From NCBI GenBank assembly GCA_946902875.1, contig OX336336.1, positions 25,375,558 through 25,439,557 on the forward strand: 64,000 nucleotides of DNA, given 5' to 3'. Under the pieces are notes generated by a model. That model worked only from the letters and a program-made list of their open reading frames with translations, was not told the DNA's origin and searched no databases. Origin of the DNA: Nematopogon swammerdamellus. Taxonomy: Eukaryota > Arthropoda > Insecta > Lepidoptera > Adelidae. The position numbers and the translations under genes are program-made. Positions 54,506 through 64,000 of this stretch are shown piece by piece. Position 1 is the stretch's first letter. Each line of letters starts with the position of its first letter.

Positions 54506-55801
54506 AAACTTTCATGGCCATTTCTCGTCTACGACTTCACAAAGCAAAACCTGACTAAATTAGACTCGTATGTGACCAGATTCCTGAAATCATGGTTTGG
54601 ACTGGCTCACCCGGCTGACTCGTCAACGCTATACAGATCTCACAATAACTTTGGACTGAACATTAAGAAACCGTCGATATTTTATCAAAAGGCGAGAATA
54701 GCCAAACGATGTATACTCAAAGACTCCAATGATAGCGCTATTCAAGCCTTACCCAACACATCACTATCAGATGAACTGGAATCGAGACTCGACTTCTACA
54801 AATCATTCCAAGTTGGTACACGCACCAATAGATCTGGATTGGGCATAGAAACAGCAAAGTCTGATAAAGAAATACTGAAAGGTTTTGCTCAGGAGGACAT
54901 GGAACAAGGCTTCAAACTTCACGCCTTAAACCTAGAAATGCAGAATGATTGGCTAACAGTGGGTGACTTCTGCATCCCTCCTGCATTGAAGTGGAAATCC
55001 ATAATATACAACTGGTCCCCTGAGCTGCTTAAGTTCTACTTAAATGCATTCCAGCTTACTCTCCCCGACCCGAGTAACCTAGTTAGATGGGGGAAATCTA
55101 CAAATAAACTATGCCCGTCATGTAAGGAGTTCGTAGGCACGGCCAAACATTTGTTATGCGGATGCAAAATACTACTTGAGCGAGGCCAGTATTCCTACCG
55201 TCATGATAAAGTCCTCCAAATCATCAGAGAGGCCATCAACCTGTCAATTGCACGGACCAGGAAAGGGCAAACCAGTAGCGGCTTCCAGAAGGTCAACTTT
55301 GTGAAACCTGGAGCCAATAAGCTGCCCAAAGATAGGACTAAACCTTCTTCAATTTTGGGAGCAGCAAAGGATTGGGAATTGTTGATGGACACACATGAGA
55401 AGCATTACCAAATGCCTTCGGAAATCTGTACCACAGCATTAAGACCGGATATACTCATATTCTCAAAAGCGACAAAGCATGTAGTACTTGTTGAACTTAC
55501 AGTTCCATGGGAAAGTAACATACCGAAGGACCACAACATCAAACTTAACAAGTACTGCAACTTAGTAGACCGGATTGTGAGAAACGGATTCAAGACTGAT
55601 CTCTTCGCTGTGGAAGTCGGAGCAAGGGGACTACCAGCGAAGTCGCTCTACAGTCTCTTCAAGAATCTAGGGCTCCCAAGATCGACGCTAAGCTCATATA
55701 TGGAGAGAGCTTCGAAAACGTCACTGGAAGCATCCTACAGAATATGGATAGGTAGAGAGAGGGAGGTCGAGAGCGGGACTGGTGGTTTCCCCGCGTCCTA
55801 G
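54506..55801 (+). pseudogene. Finger and endonuclease part of the retrotransposon
   Basis: Same frame as the RT part. The longest run from a Met is 409 residues. CPSCKEFVGTAKHLLCGC is a CX2CX8HX4C finger with the same spacing as in the 32880 fragment. TALRPDILIFSKATKHVVLV then ELTVPWESN is the endonuclease core (P-D, then Glu and downstream Lys residues). The clade is R2/NeSL/HERO-like in the broad sense; I cannot place it further without a search. Confidence 0.88.
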
Positions 55802-56339
55802 TCAACGCAGACTAGCTGACGAGGGCTTGACGCGAGCCGAAACGTGAAGCATGCGCGGGAAACTTAGAGTGGCCACTCGCTAGTCCCGGCCTCGATTAAT
55901 ACCCTCCTCTACTGCCGATGGGCCCGGATATGTTCGGTGAAGCCATCGTAAGCTTAGATCCACACCTTCCTTCCAAACGCAGAACCACAGAATAGATATT
56001 AGTACTGGCGTGCAGAACAGCTATTTGTTGTAAGTAAGTCACAAGGTCACTATGATTGGTTTTTAAAGCTACTTTTTGATTTTATTTTTTTGTTAGGAGA
56101 AAAAATGTTCCTATAAATAAACATATGTTTTTTTCTTACGTAAATTGTTTATTTGAGTGCGTATGTAACCCTTCCGAAATTTTTGACATAAATAACGAAG
56201 CACCTTATATAGTTTACAGGAAAGCCTAACGAAAATCCTAAGTCTTAAAAGTTCTCAAGGAAAACGGAATGGTACGGAACCCTCTAGACGCGAGTTTGAC
56301 TCGCCCTTAACCGTTTAATTGTTTTTGTATCTTATGTAT

Positions 56340-56560
56340 GACAAGCTGTGCCCGCGGCTCCGCCCGCTCTCATATTTCACTTCACTGCTAACCTCATAAG
56401 CCATTTAGCGTGATAGTAAGTAGCCTATAGTTGATGGGAAGAATCAAGCTATCCGTAGAATTTTGTTTTATTAAAATCGGTTCAGTGGTTCTCGAGTTAT
56501 AAGCGGACAGACAGACAGACAGAAAGCAGACGTTGGATTTTATTATAGGTAAGGATAAGG
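56340..56560 (+). repeat. Interspersed repeat F, copy 3
   Basis: GCTGTGCCCGCGGCTCCGCC to GACGTTGGATTTTATTATAG, with (GACA)n. Nearly identical to the copies at 38866 and 44765. Confidence 0.85.
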
Positions 56561-56639
56561 ATCTGATGAATCGTGTGGTGGTAATAAATGCGATCTGTAT
56601 TTAAGACGAGACGGAAGTCAACTTTCTCCATACAAAATC

Positions 56640-56940
56640 GCCTTTCGGCATTTATGTTTTCTAGCCCCCTAAACCTTATCCGATTTTTACAATTTTTTTT
56701 TTACAATCTTTGTCGTTTATGTTTAGAAAAGTTAAGAAAAAGTAAAAAGTTCCCATAGAAAAAAAACCAAGTGTACGCGACATCTACCGAATAGATTATG
56801 AAGCATTTTAACTAATCATGACATTTAACTATTAAGAAGCATTTCATAACACGCCATAGATGGCGTGAGTGGCGGCGTTAGCCATGACATGGCGATACGG
56901 AACCCACGGTGCGCGAGTTCGACTCGCACTTGGCCGATTA
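56640..56940 (+). repeat. GGTTCCGTA-type repeat, 3' part
   Basis: ATGGCGTGAGTGGCGGCGTT, then GAACCCACGGTGCGCGAGTT and CGACTCGCACTTGGCCG, closely matching 1575-1655. Confidence 0.75.
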
Positions 56941-56949
56941 ATTTTTTTT

Positions 56950-57300
56950 ATCAGTTTCCATAAAAATTTATTGAGTATATTGCTGTATTAATTATACCTA
57001 CCTGTATACATTTTTCAGTCAAAATGTGCATAGAATTTGCACAATGCAATACATCAAGACGATCACGGCTTTGGATAACAGAATGACAGACAGATTAATC
57101 ATCCATCAGTCAAGCTTGGATGCCGACGTAAAGCCGGGTCTCCTGCGCATGTTTTTTCGAAAAGAATACACAAAAAACCTGATCCTCCTCGAGGGTGATA
57201 TTAGCTGCGCCTGAGGCTTCGACCTCGGACACAGCCAGCTAGTTCGGAAACAATAAAAAAAAAAAAAAAACAAAAACATGAATACTCTATGGTTTTTAAA
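56950..57300 (+). repeat. Possible LINE 3' end with poly-A
   Basis: CATCAAGACGATCACGGCTT through CGACCTCGGACACAGCCAGC to CAATAAAAAAAAAAAAAAAA. No protein recognised. Confidence 0.4.
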
Positions 57301-57422
57301 CAAATGTGGATGGCCACGCCCCAATGTTTCGATGTTTCTGTGTAATGTTTTGAAAAAAAAAACATTCGCAGGAGACGCGGCTTAAAATACTAAACTGACA
57401 TTACACAGTATAGGCACAGATA

Positions 57423-57842
57423 TTTAAGGCGGAAATAAGACTCAAACCGTGCTACCCGAGCGAGCACTGATGATTGAAACACGAACCGTATGCAGATGTA
57501 AATAGGTGCGAGATTCGTTCTACTCGTGCGGTGGCTGATACGTCGCGCCGACGATGAACGTTTGCGCGAAAATCACACTATTATATTAAATTTCACGTGT
57601 TGGAAAGATGAAAACAAAAATACAAGATAATTCAACTTGAATGTACAATTTTCGTACTTTTCGTTATTTTTTGGAGATTTATTTTACACCTTTTCAAAGT
57701 AGTAAAATATAATTTTTTTCGCTAAGTTTGTTAATTAAAGATCAATACATATAACATATATTTTTTACAGATTTTTTTATCTTTACCAATAGCTCAATAA
57801 TTTCGTTTAAAGTTGACCTTTTGAGTTTTATTTCCGCCTTAA
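57423..57842. mobile_element. MITE with TTTAAGGCGGAAATAA ends
   Basis: TTTAAGGCGGAAATAAGACT and its complement, continuing CAAA, bound a 420-bp AT-rich element. TTA/TAA at the edges is compatible with a Harbinger-type duplication. Confidence 0.75.
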
Positions 57843-58900
57843 AGTTACCTTAAATCTACGCCATAGGAAATTATTTATCGGTAGACGGTGATCATTCTGT
57901 TACGTAACTATTTTTAATGCACTGTGAGTGAAGTCTCTTCGTCGTATCAACATTTGTTACGAGTATTAAATGTACCCCTCCCTCCTTCTCAATTGCAACC
58001 CTTGGATAACTCTAGTTCAGTAGAGCCAGCGATTCAGTGTCAGCTTTGACCGACATCACATCACATTCAGTGCGGTGGTATCAACGCGGGCGGCTTAAGG
58101 TGATGTGATACTGCGTTCAATTTCAGAAGTGTACCCCCAATATTACTTACCTGACAGATTCAGTTTTAATATAATATACAATGTAGAACTTCATCTATCA
58201 GCGCAGATCGATAGCTATTTCAGAATACGATTTGATTAACTTTGCTCGATAGAAAAAAATCATGAACATGCCTCTGAATTTAGTTATAAAAACGTAGGTA
58301 TTTAAGGCAACGTGACCAAATCAATGCTTTGGAAAAATATATTTTATTTGTTTAATATATAGTTACCTATCTAAATATGTAGCTTTATACTTTTTTGTTT
58401 CGATCCGTAGTTTTGGAACAAAAAAATTTTAACCAAATTTTTGATTGATTGATTGTGTTACATCCTGCTCCAACCAGCAAAAGCGGCGCCTTGAAAGAGG
58501 AGTACGGGTGAATACGGGTTAACAGGGCCTTAAGCCCTACCACCTAGTCTAGTACAAGGTAAGTAGGTGCTATGCACGAATCTAGTTAGGAATGTGGAAA
58601 TGTTACATTGCGTAGAACAAATTGATCAACAGAACCTTCTAAAGTTCATTTTCATTGCAGCTTTTTTAATCGAATTTGATTTTTTATTTCAAATGCTAGT
58701 AACATATTGACACAATATACATTTTCATAGTAAGGAAGACGTGCGGGCAGGTAGCATTGTTTGGGAAAACTAGTATTTTAAAATAATAAAAAAACTTAGC
58801 TATCGTAAAGCTCACTCCATGAACTGTTCAAAGTTCCCTCCAAATAGGTCACAATACACAGACGTTTTATTATTTCTCTATGGGTCAATGTCACTGGACG
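57843..58900. other. Gene-free stretch with a SINE A scrap
   Basis: CATTCAGTGCGGTGGTATCA near 58064 is a small SINE A piece, and TTAAGCCCTACCACCTAG near 58531 another. Nothing else recognised. Confidence 0.5.
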
Positions 58901-58908
58901 GACGCAGG

Positions 58909-60687
58909 CAGTGTTGCCAACTCAAATTTTGAAATTCTCCTAGATTGACTTCGAAAATCTCCTAAAAATCTCCTAGAAAATTTTCATCCTCCTAAAAAAT
59001 TCTCCTGTTATTCAAATTATAAAAAAATCACCACATTTTTAGTGTTCCTTATTCGTACGGGACCATATTATTACTAAGCCTAGGCCATCGGTCCGTCCGT
59101 CTTTCTGTTTTACATATAAAGAGCTGTATCTTTTCAGCCTGAAAACCGGTCAAGTGCGAGTCGAACTCGCGCACCGAGGGTTATCTGTCAGTCAGTCAGC
59201 GTGTAAGCGTCTACTGCTGGACATTCGCCTTCAATTTTCCACCAGTCTCTCGGCCTTCAGCGGTACGGACCACTATTTTCCGCCGACATACTTCATGTCG
59301 GCGTCCCACCTGGCGGGTTGTCTTCCCACACTCCGTTTTTCTGTCCACGGCCGCCAATATAGTACATGGTTACTCCAGCGGTCGTCGTCCCTTCGGCTAA
59401 CGTGCCCAGCCCACTGCCATTTTAGCTTCAACCTGGTTTCCAATATCGATTACTTTGCTGCGTCGGCGGATCGGAGACCTTGTCTGCCAAGCAGTATTTG
59501 ACCGAGATATACTTACGCACTACTCTTCCTTCAACCTGTTCGATCACTTCTCCGCCAATAACGATTTGTCCTCCCGTCATAGCCACGATTGCCATTCTAA
59601 CCACCACGTAATTCGTCTGTTTTAATTATTTGTTTTTTTTTATATTTTTAACCACACCAAGTTTGTCACTTGCACGTATTACCGTTTTTACGTTAGAGCA
59701 AAAACAAACAAATATATTTTTGACGTGATAACGTCTTATAAATTGATGAACACCGGCTGCACGCACGAAAAAGTGTCACGTTCCATCTGAGCCTGTGTGT
59801 GCAAGCGAGAGCGCGTAACAAGCGATAGAGAAAGAGGCACAAACGGCCCAAGCGGCAGTGTTGCCAAACGTACGGTAATTGCCGTATCGTACGGTAATCG
59901 AGGCTAGAAATCGACAAATGTACGGCGTACGGCAGCGAGAGGGGTGCCGTACGAAAAAATACGGTAATTCTTATAGCTGTGTTTCTGTATGACGTTATCA
60001 CGTAAAACTATCGTCCGTAAACCGACTTTACAGACAACCATTTTTTTTTAAACAAGTTTCTTGTATGGGAAATCCCTTAATTTTTTTCTTATTATTTGAT
60101 AGGATGTCCGCCAATAATAAATAACACATAATTTGTGTAAATCACAACCAGCTACCTATTACGGTACAAAAGATACAGCCCTTAAAGTAGTGCGGACTGA
60201 CGGACAGACTGTCGATGTAGGCTTAGTAATACTACTGATTATTACAAAGAATATATGTAAATAACATTGATTGATAACAAAATGATCGTTCGGTTTGGCC
60301 CGCCCGGTAGTCGGCTGGTTGGTCGATCGATGCACGCACCGCACACACTCACAGAGTGTCACGTTATCCTATCCAAAGTGCAAGAAGGTGAACCTTGCTC
60401 TTATCAAAAGACAAATCCTATCGCATATTGTGTGACTTGAGAAGTTGGTTGGTTGATTCGCAGGCAGTTCATTCATTGTGTTGTCAACGTACATTCCGAC
60501 ATATTTGTTTGTTACTAGTAAACATATGTTTTAATTTTAATCCCGAGTTTCTCACTCCTAAATCTTCTCCTGTAGTGATTTTCTTTCTCCTAAATTTTCT
60601 CCTACTCTCCTGACAGGCAAAAAGTTCTCCTAGCACCACTGAAATTCTCCTGAATCTAGGAGAAAATCTCCTAACATGGCAACACTG
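58909..60687. mobile_element. hAT-like element with perfect 8-bp duplication
   Basis: Ends CAGTGTTGCCAAC and ATGGCAACACTG, flanked on both sides by GACGCAGG (58901-58908, 60688-60695). Both ends are rich in TCTCCTAAAA. Inside are a LINE fragment (59205-59480, minus strand), GGTTCCGTA-repeat pieces, and a second CAGTGTTGCCAAACGTACGG at about 59856. No transposase recognised. Confidence 0.88.
59205..59480 (-). pseudogene. LINE ORF2 C-terminal fragment inside the hAT-like element
   Basis: The complement of CGGTACGGACCACTATTTTC and CACACTCCGTTTTTCTGTCC corresponds to the WRPWTGK-SVGRPPARW part of the LINE at 35400, in decayed form. Confidence 0.65.
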
Positions 60688-60695
60688 GACGCAGG

Positions 60696-61470
60696 GTTAC
60701 ATTACATAGCGTACATTCGACTCTCGTGGACTCGCAATGATTTTCAAGGCTTCATTGTGTCTTTCAAGACGAATCTGATAAGGATAGGGCTACAGTAACG
60801 CACATCCGCGAGAGAACGCAGAATACATGCTTAGTTGCTGCTCATTTCTTCACTGCCATTAGACAGAGACGCCACCAATATGAATAATGTACCGGCTCAA
60901 AGCTTGCCGCAACCCGCTGGCTGTCACTCCTGCCTGCCTGGCCTGTCAGCCAGACCGCAGGCAGACGCAAGTGCAAGCGGTGATGGTGAAGTGATTCTGA
61001 TTATTGAAACTTTACTCACAATTTCTAACTGCAACCGCGTTGTCTGTTACGTGCGCTAGCAGCCCTCGTGTTAGGCGAGACATCTTATGAGAATTTACTC
61101 TTAACAAGAAGGAAATAAGTTAATTTTACGCCGCTCGCCGGAGATAGCCGTACACTGCCAACCGCACGCACACACAGCTGTACATAAAGTACGGAAGAAA
61201 GAATCAGCTGTCCGTCTAGTCGTTGCGTTGCGGCGGAGTTGCGGACTCACTCACTCGTTCTGTCTCCTTCCCTACCATTCGCCCGCACCGCGCAGCCATC
61301 CCCCCTCCCCCCGTTGCTCGAAATCCCCCACCCCTCCCCAGCCGCACACAACGCGTTGAATGAAGCGCGGCAAGGCAACACGGGAGGAGAGATAAATGCA
61401 TGCAGCCGCGCTATACGAACTTCCCGCCTGCCTGTCCGTTCTATTCACACCACGTTACAAGTTTGACTCA
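60696..61470. promoter_or_regulatory. GC-richer stretch, possible promoter region
   Basis: CpG-containing, low in recognisable repeats, with GTTGCGTTGCGGCGGAGTTG and pyrimidine-rich tracts (CATCCCCCCTCCCCCCGTTG). It could be the 5' end of IDH or of another gene, but no exon or core promoter is clear. Confidence 0.2.
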
Positions 61471-61789
61471 ACTGATTGATATTGATGGCATAATGCTTCT
61501 CGGATCTCGGCCATTGAATTCTACCGTAATTTTGTTAACTTTTATTGAGCCAAAATTGAACGCACACAGCCGCTTGTAAACTAAGATAAATGACAGACAG
61601 ACGCGCGCGAATTTGCAAATTTGAGAGCAAGAGGGAGGTAAATATGAGGTATGGTATGGTAACGAAGCTGAAGGAATGTGAAGGGTGGTGCTCTTTTTTG
61701 TGCACATTGATATAATAAATATCGATATCGATAAATTGAAAATGAAATTAAATACATATACATATAAATAAATAGCACATTATTATTGG

Positions 61790-62035
61790 TAAGGGATCAG
61801 GATAAGATGCCGTGCTAAAGGGCGATAGGGTAGCCACCTCTCACTTTGGAACGATCCTTCCACCAAGTCATGAAGCAGGTGGGTCTTCGTACCTTACTTG
61901 CTGCTTGATAGCTGTATTGTCCGAATTCTTGGCTCAATGTGGTGGTCGGTGTTGTGCTGTAATTTACAAGAGTACCTGCAGCACAACTCCGATTATTCTG
62001 CTTACCCCGATTGTCGGGACACAGTGTGCGATGTA
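61790..62035 (+). repeat. SINE family B, head-truncated, plus strand
   Basis: GATGCCGTGCTAAAGGGCGA through GGTCGGTGTTGTGCTGTAAT to CCCCGATTGTCGGGAC, with an ATTATT tail. It lacks the shared head. Confidence 0.8.
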
Positions 62036-62039
62036 TTAT

Positions 62040-64000
62040 TATTATTGTTTTGAATTATAATTGAATAAAATTAACTAAACATTCAAACATTATGGGAACT
62101 TTAATTATATACGTGTCTTTAAGTGCAGTAATAGCAATCTAGATTAATTAATTTAGTGTCAAGGATATTCATAGTTATTCATCTCCGTTGTAACGACCTA
62201 TAAGTAAGCGAGTGTGGTGAATGGCCCATTGAATTAAAATCATCATATATTTTTCTCCTTTAGAATTATATATTTATTTTAAATAAATTTTCTACCTGAC
62301 TGGATACGAATTGATGCAAAGACGGCGGAATGAACGTATGATATGAATATGCGGAAAGAACGTTTCACGACATCCGAGCCTATCCCGAGAACTCGAGTCG
62401 AGCAGATAGGTAGTTCCTTCCTTGAGCAGGCAGGTAGCAATAACTCTAGATTGAGTTCAATCAGAATCACTCACGCACACAGTAGGGCTGCCATCAATTT
62501 CTTCCAAGATATGTGATACTGACAATGTACTCCTTATCAGCACTTTTTGGAGTTTTTATGAGCGTTAATTAATTAAAAGTTAAAAAATTAAAGTTATCGC
62601 TAATTTGTCTAATCGTGTTTTGGCAAATTTCTTAATAATTACATACTTAAATAATGTTAACATGTTTTTAACTTTGTTCTTAGTGTTGGGATACATTTTG
62701 TATATTTGGATTCTAAAATTGTTACTTATGATAATTATTACACTGTGAAGAAATTATTATTCATTTTAAAGTTTTAATAGGTATTTTATTTTTTATAAAT
62801 TTTTCAACAACGCTCTTCCAATGCCAACCTAAAGCAACCCTAGTCACACACAACACAATGACGCCATTGCTCCCACCCGCTTCCCTTCCTTTCCTCCCAA
62901 CCTTGACGAGGGAAGAGTAGAACAAGTGAGACTTGAGAGGGACATATATATAGAGCACAGAATTATATAGATATCATATTCGGAATGTATTGTACCCTTG
63001 AGGCCAGAGGGTCGAGGGGAAGTGTGGATTGAGCGGCCGCGTCGTCATTCGCGTCGGTCGGTGGCAAGCACACACGATATTCGGGCCCCTTTTATAAGGA
63101 TTCTGTGGGTCAGTGACCGAATGGGCGCCGCGGATCGACAGTGGCCTACGTGCTTTGTAAGGATACTGAACACGTTCGAAGAGCAAAAAATGTAACGACA
63201 TCCTGACCATAATAATGTAAGTAGAATTGTCTGTCTAGTGATTGATAATATATATAACTACTTACTACCTCGGCGCAAACAGAGCACGTTGTGCTAATTG
63301 TTATTAGGTAGCGGATAATCAAGGCGTACGTGTCAGTTGCAACTGCAAGTGGTAGTTGTTCATCCGTCGCGTCGCTCGCCTTGAGTTATTTATCGAGTCG
63401 ATATAATTATTTTCCTCCGCAACAGATGGAAGCTCGATGGTTAGATATTTATCGTGTTTTTTATTTCAACCATAAATTTGGTGTACTGGGCTTATTTTAC
63501 TCAGTTCTCAGTAGGAAGGTTCTCTCTCTTATCTCGTTCCGTCCGGGTCACGTAACACTTTATCTAATTAAACTATGCCATGTTGCTGTTCATGGCTGGC
63601 AATAATGCGTAAGAGCGACAGCATTATTTACTGACGTCAACATAAAAATACATAACTTTGAAAGATAACAAATAAAGTCAGCGCCAGCCACGCATATTGT
63701 TACCTTCACTTGTACGAAATGTATCGCTTCGAAGATTGGTGTAATATTATGTATGATGGATGATGTGCGTCAATGCGGAACTGATAAGTAAAGCTGCAGT
63801 GGCGTAAATCCGTGTTACGGATTTGAAAGACCATCGAAGCGCTTTTTTTTACATACCACTGAAACTAAATAGGTAGGTATATTGAAATTTGAAATGCTTG
63901 TGGAGAACTCTTTGCTCCCAAATACTTAAAAGTTGGTCTGATTTGTGCACAAAAACTAAGGGGGCGTAGCCATGTTTAGTTTTCGGGAGGTGTTTAAGAA
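62040..64000. other. Gene-free right end
   Basis: AT-rich with scattered GC-richer spots. I find no exon, TIR pair or known repeat. Short open frames have no family resemblance. Confidence 0.5.

Larger units (their letters stand above)
53755..56011 (+). mobile_element. 5'-truncated non-LTR retrotransposon with restriction-like endonuclease
   Basis: About 2.26 kb, made of a reverse transcriptase part, an inner stop, and a CCHC finger plus endonuclease part, followed by about 210 bp of 3' untranslated sequence. It starts abruptly inside the RT palm, as in 5' truncation, and has no poly-A at the 3' end. It is related in layout to, but distinct in sequence from, the fragments at 25780 and 32880. 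Confidence 0.85.
52316..56216. mobile_element. MITE family M, copy filled by two insertions
   Basis: Left end piece TTACGTTATTTATGTAAAAA + TTTCGGGAGGGTTA and right end CCTTCCGAAATTTTTGACAT + AAATAACGAAGCACC are inverted partners and match the intact copy at 4190-4572. The inner parts at 53632-53754 and 56012-56215 align with that copy. Two separate elements interrupt it. Confidence 0.88.

Overview
This window is nuclear DNA of an insect, most likely a moth or butterfly. The reasons are AT-rich intergenic DNA, small GC-rich exons separated by kilobase introns, a very high load of SINEs, MITEs and non-LTR retrotransposon fragments, and several short repeats that I recognise as typical of Lepidoptera. 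No bacterial or organellar features are present. Most open frames over 60 codons are transposon debris or chance.

Two host genes are visible, both on the minus strand. (1) Positions 5185-12487 hold the first four coding exons of a coiled-coil protein that I match, from memory of the family, to ADIP/SSX2IP (afadin- and alpha-actinin-binding protein). The start codon is at 12487 and all splice phases agree; the 3' part probably lies left of the window. (2) Positions 25385-47290 hold eight coding exons of NADP-dependent isocitrate dehydrogenase, continuous in phase from just before the VVEMDGDEM block to the stop codon (411 residues). The exon with the initiator and any mitochondrial leader was not found.

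Layout: 1-5184 repeats, MITEs and a 71-bp tandem array; 5185-12487 ADIP-like exons with hAT-, Harbinger- and mariner-type MITEs in the introns; 12.5-25.3 kb a gene-free block of MITEs, hairpins and SINEs; 25.4-47.3 kb the IDH gene with introns full of nested insertions; 47.3-64 kb probably IDH upstream intron or 5' flank, with a LINE C-terminus, a triple-nested MITE carrying an endonuclease-type retrotransposon, and a 1.8-kb hAT-like element.

The most interesting points are: a 205-bp tandem array of the IDH active-site exon (one complete copy, three near-copies, one decayed copy); a 27-bp minisatellite that repeats the 3' splice site of ADIP-like exon 4 about 15 times and stays open in the exon's frame; a MITE at 52.3-56.2 kb holding two separate insertions, with a related unfilled copy at 4.2 kb; SINE families that share one ~80-bp head but carry different tails; and a MITE with an 8-bp target duplication carrying a tRNA-like unit.
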